64,000 bases of DNA from the NCBI GenBank assembly GCA_036785705.1, contig JAWUZG010000297.1:372001-436000 (forward strand). Reading direction: 5' to 3'. Within the stretch, counting starts at the first letter, position 1, and each line of letters opens with the position of its first letter. The translations under genes and the position numbers were made by a program. The notes under the pieces were generated by a model, which worked only from the letters and a program-made list of their open reading frames with translations, was not told the DNA's origin and searched no databases. The DNA comes from Acanthornis magna (lineage: Eukaryota; Chordata; Aves; Passeriformes; Acanthizidae). Shown piece after piece: positions 48,252 through 59,853 of the stretch.

Positions 48252-48347
48252 CAGGAGGACTGTACTTTCAGTGGGCTTTCCTTGTGTGTCTGTAAGGTGG
48301 AGAGTTCTCTGGGACTTTGAGCCCTGAGAGTATCATGAACACAAGCA
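48252..48347 (-). repeat. Diverged inverted homology inside right arm boundary
   Basis: Reverse-complement partner of 33726-33820 at about 86% identity. Confidence 0.85.
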
Positions 48348-48782
48348 TGGTGTAGCTCTTTGGCCAGCAGTGGTATGCTGAGGTGTGATGGATTACTCCC
48401 AGACTTTCTGTGCTGGAAAGGTTTTGTGCCCCTGTGAAGAACAAGACTTCCATTTTCCTGCGCAGACACTTCCATTTTCCTGTATGTTGCAATGGTACGT
48501 TGAAGTAATCGAGTGCTATTTGCATGAAGGTCAGTGAGCTTGGCCTATGAAGCGTCTCGTGTTTGATCTGTTTCGGGTTTCAGCAAACAGCAAAACTTCC
48601 AATGACGCCGGTGAGAATAAGATGAAGCTGCTGCTGTATTTCACATATTTGCATAATAAAATGGTGGTTCTTGCAAATCTTTTCAATGGCAATTTCAAGT
48701 ACTGAAACAGCAGCTCTGCTCAGGGCAATTCTGAAATTGACTTGAGTTGTTTTCCATGTTTCTTAGAGGGTGAACTGAGGGC
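48348..48782. other. 435-bp segment present on the right side only
   Basis: This DNA separates the right arm end (48783) from the diverged homologous piece (48252-48347). On the left the corresponding pieces are only 2 bp apart. It is therefore an insertion on this side or a deletion on the left. It holds a tandem ACTTCCATTTTCCTG duplication (48446-48482, just across the wider region) but no recognised mobile element or target duplication. Confidence 0.7.
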
Positions 48783-49568
48783 ACTTCCAGTTTTCAAGGC
48801 AAGGCATCTCACAGTATCCTCCAAAAAGATTGCTCAATGAAAAGGCAAAACTACTGGGGTGAAAGGGGGAAAGTCCGCATCCTGCTTTATGTAATTAGAA
48901 TCTGCCAGATGGTCAACAATCATTCATTTCATTAGGTAGCAGCGTAGTTTTTCACTCTCACAGATCCCAAAAAGCTTAAAACATCCAGCAGCTGCTTCCT
49001 TGCAACAAGTGCCACAGCCAAGAGCCAGGCCTGGTTTCCCCTTGCAGCTTACAAACTCTGCCAGACATACGGGTGATTCTCACTTCGCTTCTCAGCTACA
49101 CGTGAGCACAGGCTCTCAGGATGGCAGAGTCCTTAAAGTGAAGAGCAGTTCCACTGCAAACAGCTCAATGGGCCACGAGAGAACACTTTCTCTGACCCGC
49201 CCCCTTGCCCTTTCCTTGCAGCATTTCCTCTCCAGAGCACGCACTGAGGCTCTGCACTTTGCTTCTCAGCTGAGTGTATTGTCACATTGCCAGGGTCCCA
49301 TACGTCCATCTCCTTCTCGCACAGACGAGTGCTTCTGTCAAAACGTGCCAATGCCACGCGCTCTCCTTCCCAGCTATTTGCACTGTCATGTTCTCTGTCC
49401 CGCTTGCAGTCTGAATCTAAACTGAGAAGTTTCTGGCTGCACCTCGCATGCACAGATGTGCCAGGAGGAAAAGGTTGCTCAGACCTTGGTGCTTAAGTTA
49501 GAAAAGGTCCATTCGCTCCACAATCAAATGAGAGCTTCCTTCGCTTTACACCCTGCAAACTTCCAGCC

Positions 49569-49646
49569 TTGCCTTCCCTTCTCCTTCTAGGACTCTCATT
49601 GCCTTGCCTACCTCTCCCTTGCCTTGCCTTGCCCTGTAAATGCAGC
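49569..49646. repeat. TTGCC-type short repeat, right arm
   Basis: Mirror of the GGCAA-type repeat at 32860-32935. Confidence 0.7.
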
Positions 49647-50881
49647 AGTTGCCTTGTGTTGCCCTCGAAGCCCTCACTTGCCTTGCAGGACCTTGCTCAC
49701 CCCTCCCCCACCTGGAATTCAAGACCCCTCTTTTCAGGGCATTTCTTCAACTTGTCTTGCCCTGCCTGCTTCCCTGAGGAAGCCTTCAAGGCCTTCACAT
49801 ACCCGCAGTGTTTCAGGAGCATGTAAGAGGAAGCTCATAGGAGGTCATGTGAAGCCAGACCCGTCTGTCCCGGCAGCTTTTGTCTGGCACCAATTCTTGC
49901 ATGGATGGCATTTTGGACAGGCAATTCACATTTCTCTTCTGGGCTCTGGGACCAAGATGACACTTCTTCTGCATTGCAAGGAAAGCAGGTAGTCCCAGTG
50001 TTTTAGGTGCAGATTAGAGCTGGTGCAGGTGAGACCAAGGCCAGTCAAATCAGTCTTTCCTGGCTGCTTCCATCTGCCAGTAATCCATGAGCGTACCCCT
50101 CGCTTGTCTTGCCTTGCTAAACCATCCTTGCTGTGCATTCCCTTTCATGCCCATTCCGTAACCTAGACCTGCTTACTGCTTGTGTCTGGGACTGAATTCA
50201 TGTCGAAAGCCCTGCCATATTTGGTCCTGTGCTGTTGTGCACGTTCACGAGATAATGAAGAAAAGACAACGAAGAAAACTTTCTTGTTTAACTGCTTGGA
50301 ACTTGACCCTAAAGAAAAAGAATGTGTTGGCAGTCGATGGGAAGTTAACCTGTGGAAGTGGTACAATGCATAACGGAGCTGTTGTTAGCATGGAGGTGCT
50401 ATCACGAGCCATTGTGGCCCCATCTCACCCTCTGGCCAAGCGTGAGATGACATGGTAACTGGAAAAAATTCCACCATTCCAGGAGGAGGACAGATAAGGT
50501 GGGGTTCTGGGGTGGAGGGGGAGAGGAGGACATGAAGCATTCCTCTTGGGTCCAGGGGACACCCTGAAGGTGCACAGCCGACCTCCCCCTCCCCCCTGAG
50601 CACCATGCTCCATCTCTTTCTCCTGCTCAGTGGCTTTTCAAGAATCCAGGAGCTGGTATGTACTATTGGCTACAGCAACTAAGAAGATTAAGTTGCTTTC
50701 CAATCACAACTGTGTTTCAGATTTTTTGTGCACAGGCATCCTCCAGAACATTAACATTAATGGCAATGAGCATGATGGGATGCCCAGAGCACAAAAATTG
50801 ACGCAAAGACCAGACAGGGCTTGGGCAGTGGAGCGCGTAGTTGCACCAAGAGAGTGAAACGCATAGCTGCACCAAGAGAGG

Positions 50882-50934
50882 CTGGTGGGTGTGGGTGTGG
50901 GTGTGTGGGTGGGTGGGTGCGTGGATGGGTGTGT
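50882..50934. repeat. GGGT/GTGT-rich simple repeat, right arm
   Basis: Mirror of 31571-31622. Confidence 0.8.
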
Positions 50935-52270
50935 GAAAAGAGCAGGGCTCAATCAGCTAAGCGCAGGGCTGCACCAGGAGAGTGAAGCAGGTAGCTGCAC
51001 TGAGAGATGCTGTTCTGTGTGAGTGTGTGGCATATGGAAGGTCAAGATTTAGTCCAGGTGCCCGGCTGTATGTGGGAACTTAATGGTGTTTTTCTGTGTC
51101 TGTGATGTGACTGGCACCATACACTTGTAGTGGCGCAGCTTGACAATCTCCCAGGTCGAGGTCACCTGGTTACTTTGCTCTCCAGTTTTCCCTTGAAGGA
51201 AATCAGCTAGCTCTGCCCATCGCTCACTAACAGCTCTTCTCCAAAGACAGCACACACCAGCCTGCGCTCTGGAGGTTCTGCTTACTGCAGTTTTCCAACA
51301 CTATTGCAAACAACCTTTTTGCTTTCTGTCATCCCCAAAACTTGCAGCACATACTTTGAAAATTCATAGAATGAAATCTCCAGTCTAGAAGACTGAATCA
51401 CAAATTAGATAATCCATTTTGCTTGGATAAACGTTAAAACCAGCAACTTGTAAGGCCACTCCATACTGTGGGTGTACAGAATTTAACACTACAAATTCAC
51501 TTGCTACTAGAGCAGGGCTGAAAACAAAACAGAAAATGACTTGCTGGTAACAAATCATTAATAGTTGCTTGGATTTCTGCATCTCCTCCTGGAATTTTAA
51601 GTCTGGCATGTAGCCACCGTGTGGTATCAAAAGGCTAATAGGCAGGTTTTCTTGATTCTTATCTCGATTCTGGGCGTTCCACTCCCCAAGGTCACCTAGC
51701 CTTGTATATTTTCAATTATCTCATCCAGAGGATTTCCTGTTTTATTAATTAAAAGGCTCATTATCACATTTGTGCATGCTTGGGGAGTAGTCTCAATCAG
51801 TCTATTTCTCATAGTAACAGATGTTCCCGATAAAAATCGCTGTTTCCATCCCTTTTTCTTTCATTCACTGTGTACGATTTCACAGGTCACACCCCAGGCG
51901 CTCAGAGCATGGTTAATTATTTCCTGCGGGGTATTTAGCACCACATCCCTGAGCAGCCAAGGTGAGCAAATTTGTACCCTGTGCATTAATTTCAAGTGCA
52001 TTCTGCTCAAAAGAATTTGGCTGCAGCACCAAGAATTTCTTTGAATTTCCTGCATCCAAGGTTGTAACTGAGGGTTTGAGATCCCTTTCAAAATCATCAG
52101 CAGGAGTATCAGCAAAAACCAGACTGAATATCAAGCGACAGCACAACACAGTTCATTGACAACATTCAATGAACTGTTGCTTAACGAGCAGTTAAGGCAC
52201 ACCAAGGAAAAACAAGCAACAACAAAGCAAATAAAGTCCAGGAAATCAAAAGAAAAATGAACCAGGAACT

Positions 52271-52271
52271 A

Positions 52272-52313
<42 letters not shown>

Positions 52314-52318
52314 TGTGC
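52271..52318. repeat. (CT)n(GT)n microsatellite, right arm
   Basis: Mirror of 30186-30235. Confidence 0.9.
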
Positions 52319-52478
52319 ATGTGACAAAAGGACAGTGAGGTAAGGATAAAAAGGAACATGGCTTAAAAGTTTACCAGCACTTTCACTTTACTTCTACTTA
52401 AAACTTAAACATTTAACAAAGGAACAAGACTTCTATTTAACTTCACTTGTAACTTAGGACAGAACCTCACTTACAGGC

Positions 52479-52622
52479 CTAACTTTCTGAGATCTCAGAT
52501 TGCAGTGTGGTGGCAGCAGCCACAAATGCCTGCCTTTGCAACATCATATCAGTCCTCAGCTGTTCTATGGCCTTGTCTCGTTCCACTAACTGCTTTTCAA
52601 AGCTCTGTGTTCTTTTCAGCTG
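52479..52622 (-). pseudogene. Coiled-coil-like coding fragment, right-arm copy
   Basis: Mirror of 29882-30025. The frame is equally open in this copy. Confidence 0.4.
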
Positions 52623-53093
52623 CTACTTTGTACGCAAATAACAGACATTCACCCTGGCATCCAGCATGAATAAGAAGACGCTCTTCAGAGCGTGTCTGAG
52701 GAGTTGGCACAAAATCCACAACAGTCTTTTAGCACTCCAGTGGTGTCTTCAGCCTCCTGTGGTTTGGGCCCAATACGTGTACAAGTTTCCAGCTTGCCCC
52801 ACAATGTGCTCCATGGTTCCTGCATCCACTCAAGTTGCTTCACTGGCAGACTCACAGCCTGAGGTTCCTTCTTACAGAATATCTCTACTAATGCACTACG
52901 ACGTGGTCACAGCAGCAGAAATAGCAAAGATTTTCTTCTACGGGTATTCTCCAGCGATACCACAAACACAAAGGCCTGAAAAGCTTTTTCTAACAGACCT
53001 GTAAATAGAGGATTACAATGCAAACACAGTGCAACAACAAGTGTATGGCACCAGTCACATCACAGACACAGAAAAACACCATGCTAAGCCTGG

Positions 53094-53356
53094 GGCAGGC
53101 ATAGCATCATGCAGGCTCATCTCCAAAGGATGTTTCTCGCTGCTACGAAGGTCTGGCAGCACCGGGACACGGGGACAATGTGCAGAGAGAGAGGGAGCGA
53201 GAGAGAGAGAGAAACACTTTTCCCCAGCTTTAGTCTTACAAAACTCGTGCAGTTGCAGCTCCCAGAGAAGGTAGCGTGCGTGGAGAATGTATTCTCCACG
53301 TAGCCTCTTCTGTTCGCATCTGTGCCGGACCGCAGAGAGCCGTCCGCTTCTTTCTC
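53094..53356 (-). repeat. 263-bp direct repeat, copy B, right arm
   Basis: Mirror of 29148-29410. Confidence 0.93.
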
Positions 53357-54676
53357 GTGCTTTGCGAGCTAAGAACGCCTAGCCGGCGAAGGTGCGTCTT
53401 AGGCGGCTAGAAGCCGGAGCGAGGTGCCGGAGAACGCGGAGCTGCTGTGCACCCTGCATTTCACATCCAAACTGCACCGGCAGGCATAGCAGCATGCAGG
53501 CTCATCTCCAAAGGATGTTTCTCGCTGCTACGATGTTCTGGCAGCACCGGGACACGGGGACAATGTGCAGAGAGAGAGGGAGCGAGAGAGAGAGAGAAAC
53601 ACTTTGCCCCAGCTTTAGTCTTACAAAACTCGTGCAGTTGCAGCTCCCGGAGAAGGTAGCGTGCGTGGAGAATGTGTTCTCCACATAGCCTCTTCTGTTT
53701 GCATCTTTGCCGGACCGCAGAGAGCCGCCCGCTTCTTTCTCACGCTTTCTCTCACCAGCCTATGTGCTGCCACCCTGGCAGTGCTCGGGCTCCTGCTTCC
53801 CTCCATCGGGAAGCGCCCCCCTGGGCTTTCAAGTGCCTCCAGGAGTGACTTGCCAATGATTCTGCCCTCTTGGCGGGGGCGGGGCTTTGCTGCGCAACCT
53901 GCTCCTTCCCACCCCCCCAGCTTTCCCTCCCCCCGTGCCCCGCCCAACTCCGGCTGTGCTCCCGGGGTGGCTGTGACTGCAGGAAAGGGGCACCCACCCC
54001 CTCCAAATGGCACATTTCTGCCTCACCTCTAGACACAAGTCGGAGCGGCAGACTGCCTGCCACTGCCCTTTTGGCCTCCAAGCTGCCCAAGCTGGCCTTT
54101 GCAGGGAGCTGAGGGGGTGGCAGGGCCCTGGCTGTTTGCTGGAGAGGGCTGCCTGCCTTCGCTCGCTCGCACAGGGACTCAGTCTCCCGCGGCACGGGCA
54201 GCTGCAGCACAGTGTGCAGGCCAAGGGCTCATCCCTGCCGCTTTCCCACCCCAGGCGGCCCCCACTCCCCACCCCCCCGGCCTGGAGCAGCCATGCTCCA
54301 CGCCAGGACACCGCTGTCACCTGCACAGCCAAGGCCTCACAGCAGTGGGCCTTGCGTACCACCAGGCCTGCGGCAGGGCCAGCCTCGGGCCTCGTGGGCA
54401 CACGAGGAAAGGGCCACAATACTGTGTGCGCCCTGCCCCTGCCGCTTCTCCACCAGCCTCTGGCCAGGCAGGAGCTCCCAGCCAGCCAGCCAGCCGCTCC
54501 CACAGCCAAGGGCCAACTGGCACCCTGGATCTTGCCCAAGCCAGGGGCCATTGTGACACGGCGGTGTTGTCACCGTGTCACAGGCAGGCACCCTGGAGAT
54601 GCTGGCTGTGTTGACGCCGTGGAATGTTATTGGAAGCCAGGCTCCCCTGTGGCACCACGGCGCCTCAGGGAAGTGT
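53356..54676. other. GC-rich, G4-prone island, right arm
   Basis: Mirror of the island at 27830-29150. The G-runs lie on the minus strand here. The plus-strand frame from 54007 runs into the purine tract, giving a 341-codon ORF where the left arm gives 477 codons. That shows the ORF length simply follows the microsatellite. Confidence 0.7.
53479..53741 (-). repeat. 263-bp direct repeat, copy A, right arm
   Basis: Mirror of 28763-29025. Confidence 0.93.
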
Positions 54677-54692
54677 GGAGACGGCAGAAAAC

Positions 54693-55242
54693 AAGAGAGG
54701 AAAAGAAAGAGAGAAAGAAAGAGAGAAAGAAAGAGGAAGGAAGGAAGGAAGGAAGGAAGGAAGGAAGGAAGGAAGGAAGGAAGGAAGGAAGGAAGGAAGG
54801 AAGGAAGGAAGGAAGGAAGGAAGGAAGGAAGGAAGGAAGGAAGGAAGGAAGGAAGGAAGGAAAAGAAAGAATGAAAGAGAGAGAGAGAGAAAGAAAGAAA
54901 GGGAGAAGGATAGAGAGAAAGAGAGAAAGAGAGGAATTAAGAAAGAAAGAGGGGAAGAGAGAAAGAAAGAGAGAGAGAGAAAGAGAGAAAGAGGGAAAGA
55001 AAAAAGGAGAGAAAGATAGAAAGAGAGATTAAGAGAGTGATAAAGATTGAAAGAGAGAAAGAGAGAATGAGGGAAAGAAAGAAAGAAAGAAAGAAAGGGA
55101 AAGATAGAGAGAAAGAGAGAGATAAAGAAAGCAAGAAAGAAAGAGGAAAAGAATGAAAGAAAAAAGAGAGAGAGAGACAAAGAGAGAGAGAGAGAAAGAA
55201 AGAAAGTGAGAAAGAAAAAGAGAAAGAGAGAAAGAAAGGAAG
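54693..55242 (-). repeat. Polypurine tract, right arm (contracted)
   Basis: Mirror of the left polypyrimidine tract. The mixed GAAA/GAGA part is conserved, but the tetranucleotide part is a single GGAA array (about 54735-54861). The CCCT-type array and interruptions of the left arm are missing. This accounts for most of the arm length difference. Confidence 0.97.
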
Positions 55243-56001
55243 GTGCTAAGGCTGAACGTGTCAATGGAAGCCTCAAAACACAGAGGACTCCAAGTGGTCA
55301 AAAACATCCAAGACATAGGTTCAGGCCTGGCCTCAAGCCTTCCAGAGAGTCCGCGTACAACCCCGGCGGAGAGAGACAACAGGAGGAAATATTTAGGAAA
55401 TATTGCGTGGCAGGCCATAGCAAGTGAAGTCTCGGGCAAGAAAAATGGCGAGATGAGAAAGCAGCTTACCTTGCCAAGGTATCGAACAGCTTGGAAGTTC
55501 CACTTTGCCGAAACTCTGCACATTCGTCATCTTCTCCACACGCACCTGCCCACCTCTTCCTGCCTGGAGACTGAAGCTGTGCTCCATGGAAAAACAGGCA
55601 CTTTACCAACCAAGTCCAGAGCACCGTTCCAAGTCCCGATGACCCTCACTGAAGGTGAGGTTACGGCCAGAGGACCCGCAATTCACTGCTCCAGAGTGAA
55701 GAACACCTGTGCTTCTGAAACAGCTAGAAGACAAAAGCGGATACAAATCAAGATGGGGCCATTTCAATGGTTCCCTTATCCGTGCCTGTTATCTGCACAG
55801 CTGCTAACCCCGACTCAGATTTGGCCTCCAATGAGTCAATGTCAATATGTCAATGTCAATACTTCAGGCATGCTGCCAATTATTATTCAAACACCATCCC
55901 TGAAATGGATTTTCTTCCTGCAAAAGAACAATAGAGTGTTTCCTAAAATGAGACAAAGTGCTCAGTGCCGTTGTGGTTGGGGAGAAGCGAGAAAATGTTA
56001 A
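55243..56001 (+). other. Unrecognised 252-codon ORF, right arm
   Basis: The longest non-repetitive frame in the window, starting at an ATG directly beside the purine tract. It has ordinary composition and is basic. No signal peptide, membrane segment or known motif was seen. The left-arm copy is broken near its C-terminus by a short indel. With no recognised homology it may be chance. Confidence 0.25.
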
Positions 56002-58090
56002 ATTATCTTATTTTGTGCATGAAAGAAAGAAACATTTCTCATAAGAGGGTACTTTACAAGGTGGAGCAAATTGTGTCATCTTCAAACACTGACTTTTGCA
56101 GAGGCCTCAGATATGAGAGGTGGATACTTTTGTCCCTTGAAGTGTGATTTATAAGAAATGTTGTGTTTGGCAGGCTGTTATAACATGTCATGGTGCTATT
56201 AAATGCAAGTCAGAAGTTCTTTATAATTCATTAGCATTCCTTCTTGATTGGAAACTACGCAGCCACCTGCCCCTGCTGTTATTCAGAAGTAGGAGACAAG
56301 GTAGTCATTCAGAAAGTACCAGACTGACAAGCAGTTGGCAGGGATGAATACCAGTGTCTCAAAAAACAAGTACAAAACAAGAGTAATGAAACTACACATG
56401 ATTTACTGGTCAAACTAGTGATGTAAAGTGCTGGGACTTATGCAAACCTTGTTTCTGCATCAGATAACCAGTGACTCATGTCAATATCAGGCAAATTCCT
56501 TGGTTCTGGGACACTGAGTTTGACAGCAATCAAGCACAAGCAAAATTGTTGCCACACTAGTTGTTACAACACTCATACAAATGACACAACACTCACACAA
56601 ATGACATAAATACAAGAACCACCAGAGAAAACTCTTTAGCATCAAAAGGAAATCTCTATCTTGTGTAACATATAATTTGCACATTCTACAATTCTCATCA
56701 GTGTATGCAATGTTAACTTCCAAGGATTCACCTGCATTTCTCAGCCTTAATTCTACCAAAAAATACAAGCAGTCTGACTTCTATGCATCCAGCTTGTGCC
56801 AAACATCCATTTCTAATACCAAGAAACAAAGATTCAAAAAGAGTTCTTTGATACAAACATCTGCATAAAGTTGATCAAAATTTAATCACTTATTTTTTCC
56901 CTTTCTCAGTTCATGCTGTAGACAGGCTGGATGGAAGCATTCCCCCTTTTGATTTCTTTACTTTGAAAATTGTATATCTCAACACTGAAATGGGGATTTT
57001 CTACAGTGTGTTACAATACTGATGTCTGTTTAGGACTGTACATCTTTTTATCGACAACAAACTGCCAAAGTCTGTGACTGTGATCACTGACATTTCACAT
57101 ACTCAGGTCCAAAGACAGGCTGTGGCAGTCAGATTAGACCATTTGCTATGCTGTGTTCCTTAGAAATATAAAAACATATGTAGCCCCGAAAGCATAGCTA
57201 ATTTAGCTGTAATACAGTTTTAAGTAATTTTAAACTTTAAAGGGATACAGAACCACCATTTACTTCAGTACACTCAGTTACTAGCCCATATCAGAGACCT
57301 GTTTTCCCTGAGCTACTCACATACTTACAATGTGAAGCTTTTAAAAGGTGGATTTGTTGATACAAATCCAGTCATAACAGTGAGAAAAATGAAGTATTGC
57401 AAAACTGTTTTCTAATATATATATATATTTTACAACATGTGTGGCAGGCCAGTTTTCTGTGCAGAATTTGTACAAACAGCTGAAAAAAGTGTGGAAGAGG
57501 ATCATGCTCTGGATTTCTTCCATTTTGAAAACCAGTAACTAAGTTTTCAAAATCCATACACATCCTTTTATGCCTTAAAATGATTATATACCAAGTCCAC
57601 AGCAATAGCTTATTTTTTTCTTGAAAAAAAGAGCACAGGAAGAATATAATTTCTAGCTGCAATTTGACCTATGAATCACATCCATAATATCTACAAAGAC
57701 TTTATGTGAAAATCATTTCCCCATCACTTGCATAATACTCTTATACTGTACTTGTATGCATGTAGCATATGAACACATACCTTTAATAGATTAAGTTATT
57801 AATTACAATTTCAAAGTTTACAGTTGTTGTTTTTTGATCTCTTTATAGAGGGTTGGTAAAAAAGAGACTGAAATGAATCCCGCATGAGGAAAGCAAAAGG
57901 GAAATACTGGTGAACTTATATAAAATAGGTGTATAAATACTTATCTGCTCTCCTCCTGCTATTACAGAGAAGAGCAGATAAGCTATATAGCTAAGACTGC
58001 AATTTTCTAGCCTGCAAAAAGCCCAGCATTATCACTATGCACACTCTTTCACCTCACACCTGTACACTATGTACAACTCTTTCAGTTTTC
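56002..58090. other. Unassigned right-arm DNA
   Basis: Mirror of the 24006-26100 region, including the hairpin at 57940-57982. No gene recognised. Confidence 0.5.
57940..57982. repeat. Short inverted repeat (hairpin), right arm
   Basis: Mirror of 24110-24152. Confidence 0.75.
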
Positions 58091-58230
58091 AAGGAACAAT
58101 TTAATGCCCTTCATCTGGAGCTTTAGACTGGACTGTAGCAAGCATTTTTTAACTGAAAGGGGGGTCAAACACTGGAACAGCCTTTCCTAGAGAGGTAGTG
58201 AGGTCCCAAGCCTGTCAGGGTTTAAGAGGC
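58087..58230 (+). mobile_element. CR1 LINE 3' fragment (right arm, part 1)
   Basis: Sense-strand CR1 wording (TCAAACACTGGAACAGCC, CCTAGAGAGGTAGTGAGG) up to the LTR insertion. The last five bases, GAGGC, are the target duplication. Confidence 0.85.
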
Positions 58231-59621
58231 TGTCGTGGGTTTGACCCTGGCTAAATGCCAGGCACCTACGACGTTTGCTCTCTATGCTCTCTCCTGCTGC
58301 AGCTATGCAGAGGAGAGGGAAAATTAACACAAAACACTGGACTTATGAGTTGAGATAAGACCACTGATAAGGGGATGCACTAGATTCAGGGCAAAAGCAG
58401 GCGGGGAAACTTAAAGTTGCAAAAAAAAGTGATTTATTAGTCTAACAGAGTCGGAGGATAAATCAGAGATAAAAATAAGCTCTCAAGACACCGTTTCTTC
58501 ACTGACCCCCCTTCCCTCTTAAGGCACCGCTTCCCAGCTCACCCCCTCCCACCTTTCTAACTAACCAACAACTCCCAGGCAGGGGCAGGGTGTGGGGTTT
58601 TTTCTTTAAGTCAGTCCATCACAATTCTTCTGCTACAGACACTGTTTCTCTATTCGCCCCCTCCTTCCATTCAACCAGCAGATCCAGGTTGGGGCAAGAT
58701 ATGTGGCTTTTCTTAGTCAGTCCAACGCCACAATTCTTCTGCTACAAACACTGTTTTTCTGCTCAGCCCTCTCCCTATTAAGGCCGTTTCTCAGCTCACC
58801 CCCTCCCTCCTTCCTTCTAACCAACAGCTCCGGGGTGGGGGCAGGGCATGGGGGTTTTCCTTTGGTCAGGGTCAGTCCATCAGGGGAAAAGAATCCTCTA
58901 CTTAGCCATGGGGGTCCCTCCCACGAGAGACAGTCCTCTGCGAACTTCTTTGGCGTGGGTCCAATCTCACGAGCAGCCCCGCCCGATTGCTGCTGTCTGA
59001 GATTCTCTCCAGGCTGCAGACTTCCAAGCCGAGGCCAGGCTGTTTCCATCCCGGGACCAAGGCCTTTCTCTCTCCTGCAAGGCTTTTGCAACTCTCAGTC
59101 TCTGGGACTCCCACTGGATCACAGCTTCCTGCAGGCTTCCACCTGCTCCTCTGGCGTGGGCACCTCCCCACAGGCTGTGGGGGGTTCTCTGCATCCCCCT
59201 GGACCCCATGGGCTGCAGGGGGACCACCTGCTCCCCCATGGTCTTCACCACGGCTGGCAGAGGGTTTTCAGCTCCGGCGCCTGGAGCATCTCCTCCCCCA
59301 CCTTCTCCACTGACCTTGGTGCCTCCATGTTGTTCTCCCTCACATATTTTTACCTCCTCCTCCTCCTTCCCTGGCTACAAAGAAGTGCGTGCTTACCTTG
59401 TTTTGATTTCTTCTTAAGTATGTTTTCACAGAGGCGTAACTAACATCTCTAATTGGCCCAGGTTTGGCCAGCAGCATATCCATCATCTTCAGAGCCATCA
59501 GAGATTGGCTCTGCTGGACATGGTGGAGAAATGTCCAGAATCTTTACTCAGGACATGCAGGAGCCATCTTTGTACCCCACCCTATCCACTGGCAAAAACT
59601 GGGCCAGGCAAAACTACCACA
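58231..59621 (-). mobile_element. LTR-type ERV insertion, right arm
   Basis: Mirror of 22471-23861, the same 1391-bp length and the same 5-bp duplication (GAGGC at 58226-58230 and 59622-59626). Only a few substitutions separate the two copies. Confidence 0.85.
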
Positions 59622-59720
59622 GAGGCATTTCGACAAGGCCCTTACGTACAAGCTTTGACTTGGTTGGTCCTTGGTCAGGTGGGTGGACTAGGTGATTATT
59701 GCACTTCAACTGAAATAATC
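59622..59720 (+). mobile_element. CR1 LINE 3' fragment (right arm, part 2)
   Basis: Continuation of the CR1 after the LTR, ending TTCAACTGAAATAATC before the tail array. Confidence 0.85.
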
Positions 59721-59853
59721 TATTCTATTCTATTCTATTCTATTCTATTCTATTCTATTCTATTCTATTCTATTCTATTCTATTCTATTCTATTCTATTC
59801 TATTCTATTCTATTCTATCCCTATCCCATCCCATCCCATCCCATCCCATCCCA
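59721..59853 (+). repeat. CR1 tail microsatellite, right arm
   Basis: About 19 TATTC units followed by about six CCCAT units. Longer than the left-arm array by about 15 bases in total. Confidence 0.9.

Larger units (their letters stand above)
33724..48782. other. Single-copy spacer of the palindrome
   Basis: The 15059 bp between the arms have no inverted partner except the 95-bp diverged piece at each edge and one diverged 263-bp repeat copy. Retroviral remnants are concentrated in the left half (34173-40898). Confidence 0.9.
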
